From Spinacia oleracea (lineage: Eukaryota > Streptophyta > Magnoliopsida > Caryophyllales > Amaranthaceae), in NCBI RefSeq assembly GCF_020520425.1, contig NC_079489.1:20980001-21044000 (forward strand): DNA of 64,000 nucleotides, read 5' to 3'. The notes below the pieces were generated by a model, which saw only the letters and a program-made list of their open reading frames with translations, was not told where the DNA came from and made no database searches. The stretch's first letter is position 1; the number at the start of each line of letters is the position of its first letter. Below are positions 55,166 through 64,000 of this stretch, in pieces. The translations under genes and the position numbers were made by a program.

Positions 55166-56282
55166 GATGCAACAACCACAATTCAAAGTACTCCAAGTCT
55201 CCAATCAACCAAATCGACGCATAATTCAATATTCAACGATCAATCCCAACAAAAAACTCAAGCAATAACAATAGTCCTCCAATGCCAATAATTCAAACTT
55301 CGACAACTAACAAACGCCAACCGATTTCAACCAATCAGGTCAATCAATATTCACCAACAACGATAACCATTCGATTCAACAATCAACATTGACATCAAAA
55401 TTCCAATTTCCTTTTCAAAATATGAGCCAAGTGAATAAACTTTTTAGAAAAATTGAAATGTTAATACCTTTTGCACCACAAAGACCAGAATTTGGTTACG
55501 AAAGCACGTGAATTTCACAAACAATCCACAAAACTACACAATTTATCAATGCCCACAAAGAATCAAAAACCCCCAAATTGATTGTAAAAGTTAGGGTTTT
55601 AATCATGAACCAAATAATGGTGAAGGAGGGGGATTTGAGAGGTGTAGGGGAAGGTGACAGCAGGTGGCGCGCCGACCGACCGTGTGCAGGTGGTCGGCGG
55701 TGGTGAGAGAGTGGCGGGGTGGTGCTGTGGGTTCGAACGAGGGAAAGGGAGCGGTGAAGTGCGAAGGACGCGGGTGGGGTTTCACGAACTGGTTGCGCGG
55801 GGGGGGTGGTGTTTGTTGCGTGGGTGAAAGGGGAAGGTGGCGGGTTGGTGGTGGCCGTCGTCGAAGGGTATTGTGAATGGAGAGGAAAGACTGGCGTCGG
55901 TGGGCGAGGGAAGGGGTGTTTTGCGTGAGAGGAGAGCGACTGGTGGTTGCTGGGGTGACGCGCCGACCGCCGGTGTGGCACGTGGGCGGAGGCGGTGGTG
56001 ATGTTGGTGTTCGACGGATTATGGTGGTTGGAGGGGGGTGGTCGAAGGAGGGATGGGCGTAGGTGGTGCAGTGGTGAGGGAGGTTGGTTTCGGTTTTTGA
56101 ATCAAGGGGAAGGCGGGATTTCCAGCGGTAGCGCTGGTTCGCCTGCGGGCAAGGCAGAATGTTCAGCAATTGAGGCATATTTGGCCAGCGAGGCCGCTGT
56201 ATGGCCAGCGCGCAAGGCAGAATGTTCAGCAATTGAGGCATATTTGGCCAGCGAGGCCGCTGTATGGGCGCTGGTTTATGCG
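55166..56282. other. Athila-3 non-coding part, GC-rich
   Basis: Corresponds to 37851-38990 of Athila-2. Long open frames arise on both strands at 55496-56418 from GGTGG/GGCGG-rich sequence, but they are not conserved between the two elements and are not called. CCAGCG/CGCTGG words cluster at 56118-56275. Confidence 0.6.
56140..56266. repeat. 63-bp tandem duplication
   Basis: Two units with AAGGCAGAATGTTCAGCAAT and GGCCAGCGAGGCCGCTGTAT, starting at 56151 and 56214. Not present in Athila-2. Confidence 0.8.
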
Positions 56283-59096
56283 TGTAATCCCCCGTAATTT
56301 TATACATTTCATTTATATATTTTAACGTATATTTAATATATTTAAATAAGAATTTATGAATTTTGGAAATAAATATATAATTAACGTATATTAATTTATT
56401 ACTTTTTAATATTTTCAACGATTTACGAAATCGAAAATGATTTTAGAATTTTAAGTTGAAAATAATTTGAATTACGAAAATTGATTGAATTTAGAAAACG
56501 ATCCTATTCGGTTTTGGATTCAAATCCTAAAGCTAAATTCCTAAGTCTAGCCCAATTGGACAAAGCCCAATATTATAAACCCATAACCCCAAACTACCCT
56601 ACTCCCTTCTCTTTCAACAATACGTAAAACAAAAAAAAAAATAAACAACCAAACTCCCTCCTTCAATCTCACGTAAAAAGCAAACCCTCAAGAACTCCTC
56701 CTCCCTCACGTTGCCTCCAAGCTCAGCCGCCACCACCGCCGGACCAGTCGCCGCCGGTTAGCTTGCTCCCCCTCTTCTTCGACCTTCTTCTTCGTCGTTC
56801 TCCTCCCTCACTGTTCCTTCTTTGTTTTTCCTTTTGTTCTTCTTCTCACGTTGCTTCGAGTATTGCTCTCCTCAATTTCTTTTCTATTTTCGTACAGCCC
56901 GCCGCCGTACTCGCCGCCAGCACAGCCACCTTGCCGTCGCCTGACGGCGACCTTTGTACGGTAGCCTTCTCGTCTTTCTATTTTGTGTCTTGCTCTCTTT
57001 CGTTCTCCTTTCTCAGTTCTCACCAGTTTATGTTGTTGCGGCAGCCAACCACCACCACCGGTGCGCCGTCGTGCCCCTCCTTGCCGTCGTTCCACCGCTG
57101 CCGCGCCTGTGCTCCGCCGGCCAGCATCTCCTTGAATCCTTCTTGGTTATTTCTTAAACCCTAAGTAAACTAATTATTTTAATTATATTTTGTTAATTTG
57201 ATTTATGCTTTGATTTAATAAATTTGTAATTTTTATGACTTAATTGGAATTTCAGATTTATATATTATGTTTAAACAATATATTTATTTTTCAGATTATC
57301 TAAATACATTGAAATATTGATTTTTGATTATTTAAAGTATGAATTTCAAGGTTTAAATGGTTGTAAATCATGGTAGGACAATGGTGGATATTGAATTTAT
57401 TGTCTCGATGTACTAGGAATGTAAATTGGCCTTGGTGAAGTTTTAAACGAGTTTATATTGCTGAAAATTTAAAGTACGATGTTTGCAAAGAGTTTTCAAC
57501 GAATTTCAATCACTAATTCGATATATATGATGCTAGGAAATCAAATATTCAAGTTTTGATATTGGGGAAAGTTCTAAATACGTTTAGGATGCATTTAGAA
57601 TGCTTTATTATGGTTGCCAATGATTAGAAATTGATTGGGATTACTTGTTGGTTGTTTTAGGCGGAGAATTCTCTTTAGGCGACTTTTGAAAATGTTAAAG
57701 TGCCCTATCAGTTGTTTACACAAGGTACGTACATACCTGTGTGCTTGGAATGTGTGCTAATTGTTGAAACCATGTTGAATCTTGTTGTTAAACTTGGTTA
57801 TGTTGATATTATTGTTGAACTTGGTGATGTTGATATTATGGACGAACTGGGTTATATTGAATGTGCATGTTTAATACTGTTGGGCAAACCTATTGAACGT
57901 ATTTTGCACTATAAGAACTGTAACATGTTAGTATGGATGTTTGATACAAACATGTTGGTTGGGAACACTAGATTATTCTATATGATTGGGTTGGATCGAT
58001 TGGTTGTTGTTCCCTTTCTATCTTTTCACTACTTTATAAGGGCGGAGGACCTTGTTTAGTAAGTTGAAACTTTATGCCCATATACAGGGTTGCTCATGGT
58101 TAAAGGAAAGGTTGGTTAAGTTGGAATGAGTCTTGATTGATGCTTTTATGATCACTTACTTAATTCCAAGATAAAAACAGTTGTGAACAAATGTGAATTG
58201 TCTGTCTTATGTAATGGTTGAGTCATAACGGAATCTCAATTTGTAAATCATGTAAAGTGAAACTGAATAGCAATAGCTTTAGACTGTGCACGTCTGAAGT
58301 GACGGACAAATAGGAGTTGGGGTTCATGGTGGTAGCCCATGGCCTTTTCTGGGACCGGATTGATCACCGTGTCCTATTTTTATTTAAACGTTCCTCGATA
58401 TCGCAGGTCACTGAGGTTACGGAGTCGCGCCCGTACCTCGTCTTCCTTAGTGAAGACTTCTGGATGGTCAACTCGGTCCATTGTCTATTTCAACTAAAAT
58501 AATATTATTGCTAAAAGTCTAGCCTAGTCTAGTCTGGTCAAGTATGGTCGTCAAACTATCATGTTTTGTCTGCCCTTGTTTGTGTTCATTAGTATCATGT
58601 TAGGGTTGTTCGTTTAATAGAATCATGTTAGGATTATTATTGATTTAGTGTGTAGTACTCAGCTTTGCTGATTACGTGCTTTTGCTTGTGCATGTTGATC
58701 ATGGCTATGCCTTATTGATCCTGTGATGACCCAATCTTTGGTGAGCAGTCTCTAAGGATCAATAAGCATTGTCCATCTGCAGGTTTGAAGATGTTGCATC
58801 ATTGGGATCGGGAATAGAGAGCTTGTATTTAGTTTTGATTTGCTAAGTTAACTTGAGTTTGTTAATTGGGACTTTAAACTTGTCGTACTATTTATATTTC
58901 CTTATTTTCGTTAGATGATTTTTGGGGACTAAATCTGTAATCGATTATTTATAAACCTAAAGTTAGTTTTATGTTTTCCGCTGCAAAATTCTGAATAAGC
59001 CGTTACGTTTTCACACGGGCGATAATGCCTTGATAATTCTCCACGTTTTATATTAAAAGATTATTTTAGAAAAGAGAGAATTGTCGGGGTGTTACA
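56283..59096. mobile_element. Solo LTR, 2.8 kb, nested in Athila-3
   Basis: Starts TGTAATCCCCC and ends GGGGTGTTACA, an inverted TGTAA..CCCC terminal pair, with a perfect 5-bp duplication ATGCG (56278-56282 and 59097-59101). The flanks join smoothly with Athila-2 sequence, so the insertion is clean. No primer-binding site, gag or pol is inside, hence an LTR left after recombination between two LTRs. A TGTAACACCCC-type end and a length near 3 kb suggest a Tekay/Del chromovirus, which is a guess. ORFs inside are short and unlike known proteins. Confidence 0.85.
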
Positions 59097-59101
59097 ATGC
59101 G

Positions 59102-59602
59102 TGCACGAGGCAACGACCAAGATGCTCGCTGGGCGAGCGCTGCTTTCACGTTTGATGCACCGGGATTTCCAAATTGACTTGAACTTGCACCTATACATCC
59201 TAGAAATTTTTTATCAAGTACCACTAAAATCAAAAGTTAGGATCGTTAGTAAAACTAAACACACAGAATACATAAATAAACAAATAAATACGATGAACGA
59301 AAACTAATCTAAAAATAAAATAAAATTATACGAATTCAATCGAAATCAAAATAAACTTTTTTTGTTCTTTTGTTGTTTCTAATTTATTTATTTTATTTTT
59401 TTTCAATAAAATAACCAAATAAATAAAATAAATTAGATTAAAAATTGAAATAAATAGAAAAAAAAATTTGAAATAAATAGAAAAAAAATAAAAAAAATTG
59501 GAATAAATAGAAAATAATTTGAAAAGAAAAAGAGTTAGAAATCGGGTTGCCTCCCGATAAGCGCTCGTTTTAAGTCATTAGCTTGACTCCAAACCTCAAT
59601 AG
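59102..59602. other. Athila-3 non-coding part next to pol
   Basis: Matches 38950-39368 of Athila-2, including CGGGTTGCCTCCCGATAAGC and TTTTAAGTCATTAGCTTGAC. AT-rich, with A/T runs. No gene. Confidence 0.7.
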
Positions 59603-62600
59603 TCAAGCGTCGGTGGGTGGATCGGAGAGATAGATCGTCTCCAATTTTCCAATAAACGTTCCTTCAGTGTATAGCTTCAAACGTTGACCGTTCACTTTGA
59701 ACTTGGTGCCATTTTCACTAGCAACCTCAATTGCTCCATGTTCCTTGACTTCGGTGATAGTAAAAGGCCCGGACCATCTAGACTTAAGCTTTCCTGGAAA
59801 AAGCCGTAGTCGTGAATTATAAAGCAAGACCTTATCACCGATGTTGAACTCCCGCTTTTGAATCATCTTATCATGGAACTTCTTCGTTTGCTCCTTATAG
59901 AGCCTATGATTCTCGTAAGCTTCAAACCGAAGTTCATCTAGCTCATTCAATTGAAGAAGTCTCGCTTCACCGGCCGCTTCTAAATCCATATTGATCTCCT
60001 TGACAGCCCAATTAGAGAGATATTCCATTTCAACTGGTAAATGACAAGCTTTGCCATACACCAACCTATACGGAGTTGTCCCCAACGGAGTCTTGTAGGC
60101 CGTGCGTAACGCCCACAATGTGTCATCCAACTTCAACGACCAATCTTTTCGAGACTTGTTGACTACTTTTTCGAGAATTCTCTTGATCTGTCGATTAGAA
60201 ACTTCAACTTGGCCACTCGTTTGAGGATGATAAGCCATGCCAACCTTTTGAGTAACTCCGTGCTTCTTCAGAAGAGCCTTAAAAGTCCTTTGATGAAAAT
60301 GGGAACCCCCATCACTAATCACGACCCTTGGGACTCCAAAGCGCGGAAATACGATTTTCTTGAAAAGCTTCTTTACGACGTTAGAGTCGTTGGTTGGCGA
60401 TGCAATAGCTTCCACCCACTTTGTAACATAGTCAACGGCAACCAAGATGTACCGATTCCCACATGAAGAAGGGAATGGTCCCATAAAATCAATGCCCCAT
60501 ACATCGAATGGCTCAACCTCAAGAATTCCGGTTTGTGGTAGCTCTTGCCTTTTCGAAACGTTGCCCGTTCGTTGACATTTGTCACATGCATTGCAAAAGA
60601 AACAAGCATCCTTGAATATAGAAGGCCAATAGAAACCACTTTGAAGAGTTTGATGGGCGGTCGGAATAGCACCAAGATGACCACTAGAAGGTAAACTGTG
60701 GCAATGCTTAAGAACCCCGTGGGTATCCCAATCCGCTACACACCTACGAAACATACCATCGGCGCACTTCCGATACAAATGTGGATCGTCCCAAAAATAC
60801 CGCTTAGCATCATGGTAGAATCTCTTACGTTGTTGATATGTCAACTCCGGAGGATGGGAGCCACCGACACAATAGTTTGCGAAGTCTGCATACCATGGGG
60901 ATTGAGTAGACACAGAGAATAGATGATCGTCAGGAAACGAATCATTGATAGGCCCGTCTGTGCTAGATTGAAATTTCAACCGAGAGAGATGATCTGCAAC
61001 AACATTCTCTGCACCCTTCTTATCCCGAATCTCCAAATCAAATTCCTGGAGAAGAAGAATCCATCGAATAAGTCTCGGTTTGGCCTCTTTCTTGGCCAAC
61101 AAATACTTCAGGGCGGCATGATCAGTGTGTACAATGACTTTCGAACCAACAAGATACGTCCGAAATTTGTCAAGAGCATAAACAACCGCAAGGAGCTCTT
61201 TCTCAGTAGTAGCATAATTCATCTGAGCTCCATCCAAGGTTTTGCTTGCATAATAGATGGCATGCAACACCTTGTTCTTTCTTTGGCCAAGCACTGCTCC
61301 AACAGCATAACCACTCGCATCACACATAATTTCGAACGGCAAATCCCAATCCGGAGGCTGAATGATTGGAGCAGTTATCAATGCTTTCTTAATCCTGTCG
61401 AAAGACTCCAAACAAGCATCAGTGAACTCAAATGTGGCATCCTTGAGCAATAATTGAGTGAGGGGTTTCGCAATTTTAGAAAAATCTTTTATGAAACGGC
61501 GATAGAAACCCGCATGACCGAGAAAACTCCTCACTCCCTTGACATTCACAGGAGGGGGAAGTTTCTCAATCACCTCAATCTTTGCTCGGTCAACTTGGAT
61601 GCCACGCTCAGAAATAAGATGACCAAGTACCACTCCTTCATTGACCATAAAGTGGCACTTTTCCCAGTTCAATACCAAATTCACCTCAGAACAACGTTTA
61701 AGCACTTTAGAAAGATTATGCAAACATACATCAAAGTCAGAACCATAAACACTAAAATCATCCATAAATACCTCCATGATATCCTCGATGAATTCAGAAA
61801 AAATGGCCATCATACACCTTTGAAATGTAGCAGGGGCGTTGCACAAGCCAAACGGCATTCTGCGGTATGCAAAAGTTCCATATGGACAGGTGAACGTCGT
61901 CTTCTCCTGGTCATCCGGGTGAATGGGAATCTGAAAGAAACCTGAATATCCATCCAAATAACAGAAAAAGTTGTGTTTTGCTAATCTTTCTAGCATCTGG
62001 TCAATAAAGGGGAGGGGAAAGTGATCCTTCAAGGTGGCCGTATTCAACATTCTATAATCTATACACATACGCCAACCTGTGACAACACGAGTAGGGATAA
62101 GCTCATCCTTATCATTCTTAATGACCGTTGTCCCCCCCTTCTTAGGAACGACTTGCACCGGGCTCACCCATTTAGAATCTGAAATGGGATAGATGATGCC
62201 CGCATCAAGTAGTTTCACTACCTCTTTTCTCACCACATCTTGCATATTAAGATTCAAACGACGTTGTGGTTGGATGCGAGGGAGGTGATCTGCTTCCAAA
62301 TTAATTCTATGCATACAAAAGTCAGGACTAATGCCCTTGAGATCGTCAATGCTATACCCGATTGCCTTTTTGTGCATACGGAGCACGGTCAGAAGCTTAG
62401 AAAGCTGGCTATCATCGAGTGCAGCATTAACGATCACAGGAAAATCCTCATTATCATCAAGAAATGCATATTTAAGGTGGGATGGTAACGGTTTTAGTTC
62501 TACTTTCGTTACCTGTGGCTCGGAAATAGAGCAAACAGTTTCTAATACCTCAAAACCATCGACCTTCTCAGCTTCACTTCCATCTAAATCCGAGATCAAG

Positions 62601-64000
62601 GAATCAATCTCACAATCTCCTTCTCCTTTTCGGGCCTCCAAGGTGAGAGTCGCCAGCAATAGATCATCATACAACATTCTAGGAATGTTGTCTAGAGAAA
62701 TTTCTTCTGCAATATCAATCGTGCAACAAGTATTCTCAAGCATAGGAGACTTGACAGCATTGGTTAGATTAAAAGTAACAGTATCATCACCAACACTCAA
62801 AGTAAGAGACCCAGACTTGACATCAATGACAGCACCTGCAGTACATAAAAATGGCCTACCCAAAATTATGGGAATTTGACTATCCTCCTCCATATCTAGC
62901 ACTACAAAATCAACATGAATGTAGAATTTCCCCACCCGGACAGGAACATCCTCCAAAATACCCAAGGGATACTTTATAGAACGATCTGCCATTTGCAACG
63001 TGATTTGTGTGCATTTTAGTTTTCCCATATTCAACCTATTACAGACAGAAAGGGGCATGACAGACACACTTGCACCTAAATCACACAATGCTTTATCAAT
63101 GAACAATGCACCTACATGACATGGGATGGAAAAACTACCCGGATCCTTAAGTTTGGGTGGAGACTTATTTTGCAATATCGCACTACACTCTTCAGTTAGA
63201 GCGACTCTCTCCACACCACCATAATCCCTTTTCTTAGTGATCATCTCTTTCAAAAATTTTGCATAAACAGGAACTTGAGATATTAAATCAGTAAAAGGGA
63301 CCGTTACCTCAAGATTCTTGACCATTGCCAAGAACTTACCAAGCTGTTGATCGACCTTAGTTTTCTGCATCCGGTGAGGGAAAGGTAACTTAGGCACAAT
63401 AGGGAGAGAATCAGAAATCTTCTCTTTCCCCTTATTTGCACCAACATCATCAGCATTATCAACTTCCATGACTCGAGGCTCTGCATCAGTTGCTTTCCCT
63501 GGTCCATCTGTGTTCCCCTTAGCAAGAGTTGCATCATCAGTGGGCATCGGGGGTCCATTATATTTAGTGCCACTTCTAAGAGTGATAGCATTGGCACTTT
63601 CTCTGTTCTGGGGCGGAGTAGGTTGCCCTGGTAGTGTACCCGGTTGCCTTTGAGATAGAGTGTCAGCAAGTTGGGCAACTTGATTCTCCAACATTCTATT
63701 CTGATTCTTCAACTCTTTGATGCTCTCATCATGGTTCTTTTGAGCTATCTCTGCGGTCTTCTGCATATTTGCAATGAGCTTATACAGATCACCCATGTTA
63801 GGCTCTGGAGTAGCACTGCTCTGAGGGGGTTGTTGATATCCTTGATGCGGGGGCCTATTAAACCCCGGGGGAGCATTATGTGAGGCTCCTTGTTGAAATG
63901 GAGGCCTAGCAACATGTGGTTGAGGTGGATGGAACTGTGGTTGCGACCATTGTTGCTGGGGTTGAGGATTCTAAACATTGTTGCCCCGATATGAGAAATT
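59603..64000 (-). CDS. pol: Athila-3 gag-pol polyprotein, partial
   Basis: One frame is open from a TAG at 63971-63973 down to the stop at 59603; the first ATG inside it is at 63796 (1397 residues counted from there). Gag C-terminus: Gln/Pro-rich, then a coiled coil (about 20-50). Protease: [15 protein letters not shown] (Asp239, DLGA variant usual in Athila) and [29 protein letters not shown], and the catalytic FMDDFSVYG (about 677). RNase H: Asp826, Glu867 and Asp892. Integrase: HHCC zinc finger (about 1040-1075), then D1103, D1162, E1198, a D-D-35-E spacing. All catalytic residues I can judge are present. The TAG interrupts the visible gag, so as it stands the polyprotein is broken once; gag's N-terminus is outside the window. 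The 3' end carries a chromodomain-free tail. Confidence 0.95.

Larger units (their letters stand above)
50528..64000 (-). mobile_element. Athila-type retrotransposon (Athila-3), partial
   Basis: Minus orientation, running past the right edge. From right to left: gag-pol (64000-59603), non-coding part with a nested solo LTR (56283-59096), ORF-1-like gene (55165-53711), non-coding part, polypurine tract (52073-52088) and 3' LTR (52072-50528). It inserted in the antisense ORF of Tat-2. Pol shows the Athila order PR-RT-RNaseH-IN. It is the likely kind of helper for Athila-2. Confidence 0.9.

Noticed and set aside
60373..62879. Plus-strand ORFs opposite the Athila-3 pol frame
   Set aside because: Shadow frames of a strong polyprotein with all catalytic motifs; no family likeness of their own.

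Overview
This is plant nuclear DNA, from a dicot. Evidence: two spliced genes for a peroxisomal plant thioesterase, plant-type Ty3/gypsy retrotransposons of the Tat and Athila lineages, plant L1-type LINE remnants, Stowaway and Mutator-like MITEs, Helitrons and a FAR1-like gene. A Caryophyllales/Amaranthaceae source is a guess, prompted by the resemblance of the Tat elements to Retand, which was described from Silene. There are no bacterial genes, CRISPR arrays, rRNA genes or confident tRNA genes.

Region 1 (1-23500) is a gene island with many small, decayed elements. Two paralogous three-exon genes on the minus strand (8670-11815 and 18047-21598) encode hotdog-fold thioesterases like 1,4-dihydroxy-2-naphthoyl-CoA thioesterase of phylloquinone synthesis. 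Both end in a peroxisomal AKL signal. Around and inside them lie four Mutator-like terminal-inverted-repeat elements (one with a perfect 9-bp target duplication), seven two-ended Stowaway-type MITEs and one lone end, two 3' LINE remnants, two SINE-like copies and a non-autonomous Helitron. A Lys-rich last exon of an unidentified gene sits at 7797-7966.

Region 2 (23350-46045) is a broken FAR1/MULE-transposase-like gene on the plus strand. Its intron is split by a 20-kb Tat/Retand-like retrotransposon (24302-44446; 5-bp duplication ACCTT). That element keeps gag, protease and an antisense ORF but has no reverse transcriptase, RNase H or integrase. A non-autonomous Athila-type element (34640-42049; duplication GTCCT) with apparently identical LTRs is nested in it, and a 342-bp MITE sits in its 5' LTR. 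The FAR1-like gene ends at a CACTA-like terminus (46046).

Region 3 (46515-64000) holds a second Tat element in the opposite orientation. It is cut within its antisense ORF by a larger Athila element (50528 to beyond the window). That Athila has an uninterrupted PR-RT-RNaseH-IN frame, one nonsense codon in the visible gag part, and an ATHILA ORF-1-like gene downstream of pol. A 2.8-kb solo LTR (56283-59096; duplication ATGCG) is nested in it.

The most notable observation is a roughly 60-bp GC-rich imperfect palindrome present eight times, only in the Tat elements. In all three LTRs and in both antisense-ORF promoters it lies about 74-81 bp upstream of a TATA-like box, so the sense and antisense promoters share the same layout.
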